64,000 nucleotides of DNA from AP-15 sp963716115 (GTDB lineage Bacteria > Pseudomonadota > Alphaproteobacteria > ATCC43930 > CGMCC-115725): contig CAVQSZ010000019.1 of the NCBI GenBank assembly GCA_963716115.1, positions 1 to 64,000 on the forward strand. The letters run 5' to 3'. The notes below the pieces were generated by a model that saw nothing but the letters and a program-made list of their open reading frames with translations, did no database searches and had not been told where the DNA came from. A program made the position numbers and the translations under genes. This document shows, piece by piece, positions 17,246-24,625 of the stretch. Position 1 is the first letter of the stretch, and every line of letters begins with the position of its first letter.

Positions 17246-18016
17246 TTACGCCGGCCCCTCGGGCTTCTCGCCGAGCGCCAGAAGCTCCATGCCGAGACCG
17301 TAGCCCAAGAGGTCGTGCATTTGCCGCCGCAGCGCCTCGGTCAGCAGCAGCCGGGTATAGCGCAGCGCCAAGGTCGGCTTCTTGGCGAGGTCTTCGGCGA
17401 TCTCCCAGGCGCGGGCCAGCACCTTGTCGGGCGGATGCACCTCGGCGACGAGGCCGAATTCGAGCGCCTTTTGGGCGTCGAGCGTCTGCCCGGTCAGCAG
17501 GAAGTAGCGGCCGCGGTTCATCCCCAAAAGCAGCGGGTAGACGATGTGCATGCCGTCGCCCGGCACCACCTCCGAGGCGAAATGCGCCGAATCCTGGAAT
17601 TGCGCGGTGTCGGCGGCGAGCACGATATCGCACAAGAGCGGGATCTCGGAATGGCGCCAGGCCGGACCGTTGATCGCGCTGATCACCGGCGCCTCGATGT
17701 TGAGGAGGTTCATCAACAGATGCCGGCCCTCCCAATGGATGCGGTCGATGCGCTCGATCGACGGGCGCGTCGGGAAGGACGAGGTGCCGGGTGTGGCCCG
17801 CGGGCCGGAGAACTCGGCCCCGGTCCCGGTCAGGATCACCACCCGGTTGTCGCGGTCGGCGCCGATGTCGTGGAACAGCTCGGGCAATTCGCCGTGCGGC
17901 AGAAACCCCCAGCGCAACGACTGGCCCTCGGTGTGGAGGGTGACCTCGAGGATGCCGTCGCGGCGCGCCAGCCGCGCCGACTGGTATTTGGTCGCATACT
18001 GGTCGAGCGTGCTCAT
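17246..18016 (-). CDS. Crotonase-superfamily hydrolase (enoyl-CoA hydratase / 6-oxocamphor hydrolase-like)
   Basis: The fold is clear from 'DRDNRVVILTGTGAEFSGP' and 'EAPVISAINGPAWRHSEIP'. It resembles 6-oxocamphor hydrolase rather than classical enoyl-CoA hydratase: 'FQDSAHFASEVVPGDG' preserves, from memory of that enzyme, the catalytic His (SAHF) and Asp (PGDG), and 'WRHSEIP' a second His. If so, it would cleave a C-C bond in a beta-diketone without CoA. I prefer the ATG at 18016, with GGGAGG five bases upstream, over the GTG two codons earlier, giving 256 residues. It is the first gene of the minus-strand run leading to the ABC and TRAP genes. Confidence 0.82.
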   Translation of the reverse strand: MSTLDQYATKYQSARLARRDGILEVTLHTEGQSLRWGFLPHGELPELFHDIGADRDNRVVILTGTGAEFSGPRATPGTSSFPTRPSIERIDRIHWEGRHLLMNLLNIEAPVISAINGPAWRHSEIPLLCDIVLAADTAQFQDSAHFASEVVPGDGMHIVYPLLLGMNRGRYFLLTGQTLDAQKALEFGLVAEVHPPDKVLARAWEIAEDLAKKPTLALRYTRLLLTEALRRQMHDLLGYGLGMELLALGEKPEGPA

Positions 18017-18139
18017 CCCCACCTCCCGGCGCGTGATCGCTCCTTCTACCGCACCGCGGCGCAGGCGGGGAGTTGCAGGGCAGGGCGAAATATCCTAAGA
18101 TCGGCCCGACTCGGAAGGCCGCACAAGTCGTCAACGGCT

Positions 18140-18232
18140 TACTCGTCATTCCCGCGAAAGCGGGAAGCCAGGGTTGCATGGGCTGGAACGCTTGCTCTGG
18201 ACCCCCGCTTTCGCGGGGGCGACGGCAGTTGG
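18140..18232. repeat. Palindromic 'CCCGCGAAAGCGGG' dispersed repeat
   Basis: Two facing arms, 'GTCATTCCCGCGAAAGCGGG' and 'CCCCCGCTTTCGCGGGGGCG', lie in the divergent gap between the crotonase and VOC genes. The same sequence type recurs at 46988-47070 and, degenerated, at 15118-15186. Confidence 0.75.
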
Positions 18233-18303
18233 CTGGAACGATTTGCGGCATGTCGGGACTAGCCCTAAGATCGGTCGAACGTGCATTTCTCAGGGAGAGG
18301 CTC

Positions 18304-19248
18304 ATGCCCGTCATCAAAGCCTACGACCTCGCCTATGGGCGGCTGCGCTCGCCCGACCTCGACCGCCAGGAAGCGTTCCTGACCGATTTCGGCATGGTCC
18401 GCGCCGACCGCACCAAGAACGCGCTCTACATGCGCGGCACCGACGCGCCGCATCATCTCCATGTGACCGAATTGGGCGAGCCGCGCTATGTCGGGATCGC
18501 GGTCCACGCCGCCGGCATGGAGGATTTGGAGCGGGTGGCCCGGGTCCAGGGCGCCTCGAAGATCGAGGATGTCGACGAGCCCGGCGGCGGCAAGCGGGTG
18601 CGGCTCAGCGACCCCGACGGCTACCAGGTCGAGGTGATCCACGGCATGCAGATGCTGGCCCCGATCCCGGTCCAGCGGCCCAAGGTCAATTCCGGCGACG
18701 ACAAATACCGGCGCAAGGGCGAGCTCTTCCGGATCGAGCGCGGCCCCTCGCACGTCAAGCGGCTCGGCCATTTTGTCGTGATGAGCAAGAATTTCGAAAA
18801 GACCCTCGGCTGGTACCGCGAGACCTTGGGCTTCCGCTGCTCCGACGAGTTCTACGCCGGCGACAAGGCCAACATCGTCGGCTCGTTCAACCGGCTCGAC
18901 CGCGGCGACGATTATGTCGACCATCACGCCTTCTTCTGCATCCGCGGCGACAAGAGCGGCCTCAACCACCTGTCCTACGAGGCGGCCGACATCGACGACG
19001 TGATGGCCGGCCACGAGCATCTCGAAGGCAAGGGCTACCAGCACATGTGGGGGATCGGCCGCCATCTGATCGGCAGCCAGCTCTTCGACTATTGGGCCGA
19101 CCCGTGGGGCCGGGTGCACGAGCACTGGGCCGACACCGACGTGCTCAACGCCCGCACCCCGCCCAACCTGCTGGAGCGCGGCGAGGGGACCGGCGGCCCC
19201 TGGGGCCAGCCGATCCCGCAGATCTTCATGGGCCACGCCTCGCCCTGA
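18304..19248 (+). CDS. VOC-superfamily extradiol-type dioxygenase
   Basis: The ATG at 18304 follows CAGGGAGAGG and gives 314 residues with two VOC modules. The second module carries a likely metal triad: His in 'VKRLGHFVVM', His in 'KSGLNHLSYEA' and Glu in 'WGRVHEHWADTDV'. This is the 2-His-1-Glu iron site of type I extradiol (catechol 2,3-) dioxygenases. Ring cleavage of a catechol-like compound is the likely activity, but glyoxalase-like alternatives cannot be excluded. It diverges from the crotonase gene, and the gap between them holds a palindromic repeat. Confidence 0.85.
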   Translation: MPVIKAYDLAYGRLRSPDLDRQEAFLTDFGMVRADRTKNALYMRGTDAPHHLHVTELGEPRYVGIAVHAAGMEDLERVARVQGASKIEDVDEPGGGKRVRLSDPDGYQVEVIHGMQMLAPIPVQRPKVNSGDDKYRRKGELFRIERGPSHVKRLGHFVVMSKNFEKTLGWYRETLGFRCSDEFYAGDKANIVGSFNRLDRGDDYVDHHAFFCIRGDKSGLNHLSYEAADIDDVMAGHEHLEGKGYQHMWGIGRHLIGSQLFDYWADPWGRVHEHWADTDVLNARTPPNLLERGEGTGGPWGQPIPQIFMGHASP

Positions 19249-19260
19249 TCCGGCAGGCCC

Positions 19261-20364
19261 TCACCCCGACCCCCTCTCCGCCGCGACGGGCGGGGAGGGG
19301 GCGCCGGCCGCGCCTTCGGACACAGGCAGACGCGGCCGCTCGATCAGGCAGGCGTCGCCATAGGAGAAGAAGCGATAGCCGCCGGCGACGGCGTGGGCGT
19401 AGGCGTCTTTGATGCGGTCGAGCCCGGCGAGCGCCGCGACCAGCATCAAGAGGGTCGAGCGCGGCAGGTGGAAGTTCGTCAGCAGCATGTCGATCGCGCG
19501 GAAGCGGTAGCCCGGCAGAATGAAGAGGCGGGTCTCGCCGGCGAAGGGCTCGATCCGGCCGGTCTCGGCCGCGGCGCTTTCGAGGAGGCGCAGGCTCGTC
19601 GTGCCGACCGCGACGATGCGCCCGCCGGCGTCGCGGGCGGTTGCGATGCGGGCCGCGGCATCCTCAGACAAAACGCCCCATTCGGCGTGCATCCGATGGT
19701 CGCGCGGGTCCGCCTCCCTGACCGGCATAAAGGTGCCCGGCCCGACATGCAGGGTCAGCAGGGTCCAGCCGACGCCGCGCCCGCTCAGCGCGTCGAGGAG
19801 CGCGGGGGTGAAATGCAGGCCCGCCGTCGGCGCCGCCACCGCGCCCTCGGCGCGGGCGAAGATCGTCTGGTAATCGGTCCGGTCGCGCGCAACGCCGGCG
19901 CGCGGGCGGCGGATGTAGGGCGGCAGCGGCATCGTCCCATGCCGCGCCAGCGCCGCGCGGAACGCCGCCGCGTCGAGGCCGAAGCGCAGGGTCAGGTCGC
20001 CCTCCGGGTGCTTCTCGACGACCACGCCGGCGAAGCCCTCGGCGAAGGCGATCTGGTCGCCGGGCCGCAATCGGCGCGCGCCGCGGGCGAAGGCGCGCCA
20101 CGCCCCGCCGCCGAGGTCGCGGTGCAGCATGACCTCGACCGAGGCCGCGCCGCGTCGGCCGGCGAGCCGCGCCGGGATCACCTTGGTGTCGTTGAATACG
20201 AGGTGGTCGCCGGGCCGCAGCAGCGCCGGCAGATCGGCGATTCGCCGATCCCCGAGCCCGCCGGCCGCCGGGATCAGCAGGAGCCGCGCCGCGTCGCGCG
20301 GCGTGCACGGGTGGGCGGCGATCAGCTCGCGCGGCAGGTCGAAATCGAAATCGTCGAGGCGCAT
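19261..20364 (-). CDS. queA: S-adenosylmethionine:tRNA ribosyltransferase-isomerase QueA
   Basis: QueA transfers and isomerises the ribosyl part of SAM onto preQ1 at tRNA position 34, making epoxyqueuosine. The 367-residue protein is intact and carries the family blocks 'FDLPRELIAAHPCTPRDAAR', 'HLVFNDTKVIPARLAG', 'GAVAAPTAGLHFTPALLDAL', 'LLTLHVGPGTFMPV' and 'LLTNFHLPRSTLLMLVAALA', ending in 'RFFSYGDACLIERP'. The last 20 or so residues are a non-conserved tail that lies over a 'CCCTCACCCC' type repeat. It converges with the VOC gene; tgt is not adjacent. Confidence 0.95.
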   Translation of the reverse strand: MRLDDFDFDLPRELIAAHPCTPRDAARLLLIPAAGGLGDRRIADLPALLRPGDHLVFNDTKVIPARLAGRRGAASVEVMLHRDLGGGAWRAFARGARRLRPGDQIAFAEGFAGVVVEKHPEGDLTLRFGLDAAAFRAALARHGTMPLPPYIRRPRAGVARDRTDYQTIFARAEGAVAAPTAGLHFTPALLDALSGRGVGWTLLTLHVGPGTFMPVREADPRDHRMHAEWGVLSEDAAARIATARDAGGRIVAVGTTSLRLLESAAAETGRIEPFAGETRLFILPGYRFRAIDMLLTNFHLPRSTLLMLVAALAGLDRIKDAYAHAVAGGYRFFSYGDACLIERPRLPVSEGAAGAPSPPVAAERGSG

Positions 20365-20478
20365 CGGGACCAGGCCCGGGAGTAGGGGGCTGTCGGCCCG
20401 CCGGCGTCAATGGGGGCGCGGCGCCGCCGATTTCCTGCTAACCTTAAATGGCGTTAACGCCAAAACCGGGAGGCGAAT

Positions 20479-22077
20479 ATGGCGAACGAGATGACGCGCC
20501 GCGAGTTTGCGGCGGCGGCGGGGGCGGCGGCGCTGGCCGCCCAGGGCTTCGGCAGGCAGGCGCGCGCCGCGGCCGACAAGACCTTGCGCTTCATCGCCCA
20601 GTCGGATTTGCGCGTCCTCGACCCGATCTGGACCACCGCCTACATCACCCGCAACCACGGCTATATGGTGTTCGACACCCTGTTCGCGCTTGACGACAAG
20701 TTCAAGCCGCACCCGCAGATGGTCGGCGACTACCATGTCTCGGCCGACAAGCTCTCCTACGATTTCACGTTGCGCGACGGGCTGAAATTCCATGACGGCC
20801 AGCCGGTCCGCGGAGCCGACTGCGCCGCCTCGCTGAAGCGCTGGATGGCGCGCGACGCGCTGGGCCAGACCCTCGCCCTCGATATCGACGAGATGAAGGG
20901 CGGCGACGACAAGAATTTCTCGATCAGGCTGAAGGAGCCGTTCCCGCTGCTGATCGAGGCGATCGCCAAGGTGTCGAGCCTCGCCCCGTTCATCATGCCC
21001 GAGCGGCTGGCCAAGACCGACCCCTACACGCAGGTCACCGAGATGGTCGGGTCGGGGCCGTTCAAATTCGTCAAGGAGGAGTTTCAGCCGGGCAACAAGG
21101 TGGTCTACGTCAAGAACGCCGATTACCTGCCGCGCTCGGAGCCGGTGAGCTGGGCCTCGGGCGGCAAGGTGGTCAAGGTCGACCGCGTCGAATGGCTCTA
21201 TATCCCCGACGCGATGACCAAGCTCGCCGCGCTCAACAGCGGCGAGACCGACTGGTGGGAGAACCCGCCGCCCGATCTGTGGCCGGTGCTCGCGGGCAAC
21301 CCCGACATCGCCGTCGTGCAGGCCGACCCGCTCGGCAACCAGGGCTGCTTTCGCTTCAACTGGCTCTACCCGCCCTTCGACAACGTCAAGATGCGCCGGG
21401 CGGTGCTGATGGTGGTCAGCCAGGCCGATTTCATGACCGCCTATGTCGGCGACAAGAAGAACTGGATCGTCTGCCCGTCGGTCTTCACCTGCGGCACGCC
21501 GATGGCGAGCGACGCGGGCTCCTCGGTGCTGACCGGCAAGCGCGATTTCGACGCGGCCAAGAAGCTGATCGCCGAGGCCGGCTACAAGGGCGAGAAGATC
21601 ATCCTGATGGACGCGGTCGACCAGCCGCTGATCCATGCCGAGGCGCTGGTGCTGACCGATTTGTTGAAGAAGCTCGACCTCAATGTCGAGTACGTCGCCG
21701 CCGACTGGGGGACCGTGGTGACGCGGCGCGCGTCGAAGAAGCCGCCGGCGGAAGGCGGCTGGAACATTTTCGAGACCGGCTGGGTCGGGGCCGACCTGCT
21801 CGATCCGTCGCTCAACGTCATGCTGCGCGCCAACGGCGACGGCGCCTGGTTCGGCTGGCCCAAGGACGACAAGCTCGAGGAATTGCGCATGCAGTGGCTC
21901 AAGGCGAAGGATTCCGAGGAGCGCCAGGAGATCGCCGCCAAGATCCAGGAGCGCGCCTTCGAGACCGTGCCCTATGTCCCGACCGGGCAGTACAAGAACA
22001 AGACCGCCTACCGCAAGAACCTCAAGGGCGTGATCGAGGGCCCGGCCTTCTTCATGTGGAACGTCGAAAAAGTGTGA
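20479..22077 (+). CDS. ABC transporter substrate-binding protein, family 5 (peptide/opine type)
   Basis: This intact 532-residue periplasmic binding protein has a Tat-like signal ('MTRREFAAAAGAAALAAQGF'). The family-5 core follows: 'LSYDFTLRDGLKFHDGQPV', 'APFIMPERLAKTDPYTQVTE', 'MVGSGPFKFVKEEFQPGNKV'. RBS GGGAGGCG lies before the ATG. Family-5 proteins bind oligopeptides, dipeptides, nickel chelates, opines or glutathione; the ligand is not predictable here. No permease or ATPase genes follow, so it must work with components encoded elsewhere. Confidence 0.9.
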   Translation: MANEMTRREFAAAAGAAALAAQGFGRQARAAADKTLRFIAQSDLRVLDPIWTTAYITRNHGYMVFDTLFALDDKFKPHPQMVGDYHVSADKLSYDFTLRDGLKFHDGQPVRGADCAASLKRWMARDALGQTLALDIDEMKGGDDKNFSIRLKEPFPLLIEAIAKVSSLAPFIMPERLAKTDPYTQVTEMVGSGPFKFVKEEFQPGNKVVYVKNADYLPRSEPVSWASGGKVVKVDRVEWLYIPDAMTKLAALNSGETDWWENPPPDLWPVLAGNPDIAVVQADPLGNQGCFRFNWLYPPFDNVKMRRAVLMVVSQADFMTAYVGDKKNWIVCPSVFTCGTPMASDAGSSVLTGKRDFDAAKKLIAEAGYKGEKIILMDAVDQPLIHAEALVLTDLLKKLDLNVEYVAADWGTVVTRRASKKPPAEGGWNIFETGWVGADLLDPSLNVMLRANGDGAWFGWPKDDKLEELRMQWLKAKDSEERQEIAAKIQERAFETVPYVPTGQYKNKTAYRKNLKGVIEGPAFFMWNVEKV

Positions 22078-22295
22078 GGGCGTGCGCGTTCTCGTCTTCC
22101 CGGGCGAAGGCCGGGATCCATTTCCGCCGTAGATACCGGCCGCTCTCGGCCGCGCACGAGCGCGGACCCGTGGCCGATGACAGCCATCCGTCAGGCGCCA
22201 CCACTGGACCGGATTTCTTACACCGGCGTGGTCGCATCGATGCTGCGCGCACCTCAAGCGCGTCCTCTGACGAAAACGGGATAACGACACCGGCT

Positions 22296-22339
22296 GTCTC
22301 CCTCGCCCCGCTTGCGGGGAGAGGGCCGGGGTGAGGGGC
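22296..22339 (+). repeat. Left 44-bp inverted repeat flanking the DUF559 gene
   Basis: The sequence begins GTCTCCCTCGCCCCGC and ends GGCCGGGGTGAGGGGC. Its inverted partner at 22712-22755 matches at about 43 of 44 positions. Looser relatives lie at 19260-19305 and 59826-59920. Confidence 0.85.
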
Positions 22340-22683
22340 GATTTTTCGAGCTCGGAAAGGAGCGTTTCGAGCACCCCGTCGAGGTTTTCAATGACATCGT
22401 TGTTCCAGATGCCGATCACGCGATAGCCGAGGGCGGACAGCTCGCTATCGCGTTGCCCGTCTTCGGGGCGTTCCGAGGGTTGCCCGCCGTCGAGCTCGAC
22501 AATCAAGCGCCGCTCGCGGCAAACGAAGTCGACGCAGCAGCGATCGATGGGCTCCTGGCGGACGAATTTGAAACCGGCAAGCCGCCGGCCGCGAAGTCGT
22601 GTCCACAGCACCAATTCTGCCGGCGTGAGCGCGCGCCGCAACGATCGCGCGCGCTCAGCGCGCTTTTGCTCCCTGCCCCGCAA
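22324..22683 (-). CDS. DUF559 (Vsr-like endonuclease fold) protein; 3' end uncertain
   Basis: About 120 residues match the DUF559 family: 'ERARSLRRALTPAELVLWTR', 'GFKFVRQEPIDRCCVDFVC', 'RRLIVELDGGQPSERPEDGQ' and 'LGYRVIGIWNNDVIENLDGV'. The fold is that of very-short-patch repair and type II restriction nucleases, with the acidic residues in 'VDFVC' and 'VELDGG'. The start is a TTG at 22683. After 'SELEKSPLTPALSPQAGRG' the frame enters the flanking repeat and meets no stop until 20407. I attribute this to GC-rich antisense sequence rather than real protein. The gene sits inside 44-bp inverted repeats. Confidence 0.75.
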
Positions 22684-22711
22684 CGCGACAATTCTTCTGC
22701 CTGATCGGCTT

Positions 22712-22755
22712 GCCCCTCACCCCGGCCCTCTCCCCGCACGCGGGGCGAGGGAGAC
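22712..22755 (-). repeat. Right 44-bp inverted repeat flanking the DUF559 gene
   Basis: This is the inverse of 22296-22339 with one mismatch. Together they bracket a unit of about 460 bp that contains only the DUF559 reading frame. Just beyond, 22769-22795 is half of a 'CTGTAGGATGGGTTGAG' repeat seen in full at 25386 and 30666. Confidence 0.85.
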
Positions 22756-22955
22756 GACCCTCTGTCGGTTTCGCCAAGCTCAACCCATCCTACAGCTACT
22801 TGCTGCTGAATCAGGTGGCCAGGATCCTTGCGAGCGTCGTCCCCGGCGGGCGGCCGGGCCTCGCCGATCAGCCCCGGCGGCCGCGCAAACCGCGACGCGG
22901 TCTCGACCTCGCCGGAACCGGCCGATCACTTTTCGTTAATAGAGGTCGGGCAGGT

Positions 22956-22985
22956 TTGACCGGGCCGAGCGTCCCTTGTTATAGA
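22956..22985 (+). promoter_or_regulatory. Candidate sigma-70 promoter of the GRRM cassette
   Basis: TTGACC (22956-22961) is followed 18 bases later by TATAGA (22980-22985), about 32 bases before the precursor ATG. The preceding 100 bases show no gene. This is the best promoter-like match upstream of the cassette, but the assignment rests on pattern alone. Confidence 0.45.
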
Positions 22986-23017
22986 GGGGCGCGCTTGCGC
23001 TCGATGGGGTGGGTCCG

Positions 23018-23377
23018 ATGTCGCTGCAGCAGAAGTATCTGGATATCCTGAGCGGGATCGTTCCGGCGGGGGCGGTGGGCGTGTCGCTGCTGCTCGGCTC
23101 GACCGGGCCGGGCGCCGCGAGCGAGCACCCCGCGTCATTGCAGCCTCCGGCGGCTCCGGTCGGCGAGCGGCTCGCCGCCATCCGCGAGGCGGTGTCGAGC
23201 GTGCTCGGTCCCGAGGCGGCCAGGCCCGCCGACGACAACCTCAAGCTCGCCTGGGGCAATTGGTGGCGCAACGGCGGCTGGGGCTGGCGCCGGCCCGGCT
23301 GGGGCGGCGGCGGCTGGCCGAACTGGAACAATTGGCGCAATTGGAACAATTGGAACAATTTTTGGCGCAATTGGTGA
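23018..23377 (+). CDS. grrA: GrrA-like ribosomal peptide precursor, Trp/Asn/Gly-rich core
   Basis: The ATG at 23018 (after GGGTGGG) gives 119 residues. Residues 1-35 form a hydrophobic, signal-like leader. A conserved-looking leader helix 'PVGERLAAIREAVSSVLGPE' follows at 47-66. The tail from W79 to W119 consists almost only of Trp, Asn, Gly, Arg and Pro, with eight W-x-N triplets. This matches the architecture of GRRM-system precursors (rSAM-associated Gly-rich repeat proteins), in which a radical SAM/SPASM enzyme modifies the repeats. The maturase gene begins four bases after the stop. The family assignment is from organisation and leader, not a search. Confidence 0.8.
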   Translation: MSLQQKYLDILSGIVPAGAVGVSLLLGSTGPGAASEHPASLQPPAAPVGERLAAIREAVSSVLGPEAARPADDNLKLAWGNWWRNGGWGWRRPGWGGGGWPNWNNWRNWNNWNNFWRNW

Positions 23378-23381
23378 GCGG

Positions 23382-24602
23382 GTGAGCGACGACGGCCCGG
23401 AAGCGGGCGGCGCCGTGCCGATCATCGATCTGCTGGTCGTCCAGCCGACCCCGTTCTGCAATATCGACTGCAAATACTGTTATCTCCCCGACCGCAATTC
23501 AAAGGCCGTGGTCGCCCGCGAGACGCTGCGCAACCTGTTCGTTCAGGTGTTCGCATCGGGCTGGGTCGGCGAAACCCTGTCGGTGGTGTGGCACGCCGGC
23601 GAGCCGATGGTGCTGCCGATCGCGTTCTACCAGGACGCCCTGGCGATGATCGACGGTCTGAAGCCCCCGGGACTGCGGGTCGTCCACTCGTTTCAGACCA
23701 ACGGGACCTTGATCGACGAGGCGTGGTGCGCGTTCTTCGCCGAGGCGTCGATCAATCTCGGGGTCAGCATCGACGGCCCCAGGCGCTTTCACGACGCGAA
23801 GCGGCTGACCCGGTCCGGCCGCGGCACCTTCGAGCGGACGATCGCCGGCATCCGGCTGCTGCGCCGGCGCGGCGTGCCGTTCCATGTGATCTCGGTGCTG
23901 TCGACCGACAGCATGGCGGCGCCCCGCGAGATGTTCGACTTCTATGTCGCCGAGGGGATCGAGGAGGTGTGCTTCAACGTCGAGGAAAGCGAGGGCGACC
24001 ACGTCTCGCAATCTTTCGGCGAAGCCGGGGCGGAAGACGCCTACTATGGCTTTCTGCGCGAGTTCTGGCGGTTGTCGTCCGAGGCCCCCGGCGCGATCGC
24101 GTTCATCCGCGAGATCGAGCATGCGCTGGCGCAGGTGATCCGGCCCCGCGACGCCCCGTTCCGCAACCAGCTGGTCGAGCCCTTCGCGATCACCAGCATG
24201 GATTGGGCCGGCAACATCTCGACGTTCTCGCCCGAGCTGCTCGGATTGAAGAACCCGGCCTACGACGATTTTCTGCTGGGCAACGTCAATCGCGACGCGC
24301 TCGTCGACCTGCCCGGCCGGCCGGCCTTTCGCAGGATGCATTCGGACATCGCCGCCGGCGTCGCCCTGTGCCGCGACGGCTGCGGGTATTTCAGCGTGTG
24401 CGGCGGCGGCGAGCCGGTCAACAAGCTCGCCGAGAACGGCAGCTTCGCCAGCGCCGAGACCGCCTACTGCCGCATGACCAGGATGCGGGCGACCGATCTC
24501 GTGCTCGATGCGCTCGAGCGGGTGCGCCCGGGAGAGGCGGCCGCGTCCGGCGTTGCCGCGGCCGGACGGGCGCACGACCGCACAGCCGCCGCTTGGCGAT
24601 GA
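23382..24602 (+). CDS. grrM: GRRM-type radical SAM/SPASM maturase
   Basis: This intact 406-residue enzyme starts at a GTG four bases after the precursor stop. C26, C30 and C33 in 'PFCNIDCKYCYLPDRN' form the CX3CX2C site for the SAM-binding 4Fe-4S cluster. 'VVWHAGEPMVLPIAFYQDA' and 'SFQTNGTLIDEAWCAFFAEA' are TIM-barrel blocks. The C-terminal SPASM region 'GVALCRDGCGYFSVCGGGEP' and 'ETAYCRMT' supplies Cys for auxiliary clusters. Related XyeB/GrrM/FxsB enzymes join an aromatic ring to the beta-carbon of a residue two positions on, making three-residue cyclophanes. The substrate should be the W-x-N core encoded upstream. The stop overlaps a downstream ATG in an ATGA. Confidence 0.88.
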   Translation: MSDDGPEAGGAVPIIDLLVVQPTPFCNIDCKYCYLPDRNSKAVVARETLRNLFVQVFASGWVGETLSVVWHAGEPMVLPIAFYQDALAMIDGLKPPGLRVVHSFQTNGTLIDEAWCAFFAEASINLGVSIDGPRRFHDAKRLTRSGRGTFERTIAGIRLLRRRGVPFHVISVLSTDSMAAPREMFDFYVAEGIEEVCFNVEESEGDHVSQSFGEAGAEDAYYGFLREFWRLSSEAPGAIAFIREIEHALAQVIRPRDAPFRNQLVEPFAITSMDWAGNISTFSPELLGLKNPAYDDFLLGNVNRDALVDLPGRPAFRRMHSDIAAGVALCRDGCGYFSVCGGGEPVNKLAENGSFASAETAYCRMTRMRATDLVLDALERVRPGEAAASGVAAAGRAHDRTAAAWR

Positions 24603-24625
24603 CCACTGGCGATTCGGAGGACAGG

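Noticed and set aside
20407..22683. 758-codon open frame on the minus strand starting with the DUF559 domain
   Set aside because: Only the first 120 or so codons resemble a protein; the rest is antisense to the intact substrate-binding protein gene and has the Arg/Asp/Leu-rich composition of GC-rich shadow frames.
23339..23371. AATTGGAACAATTGG repeats in the precursor as a CRISPR or tandem DNA repeat
   Set aside because: They are coding repeats of the W-N-N core without spacers. No CRISPR-like direct repeats were seen anywhere in the window.
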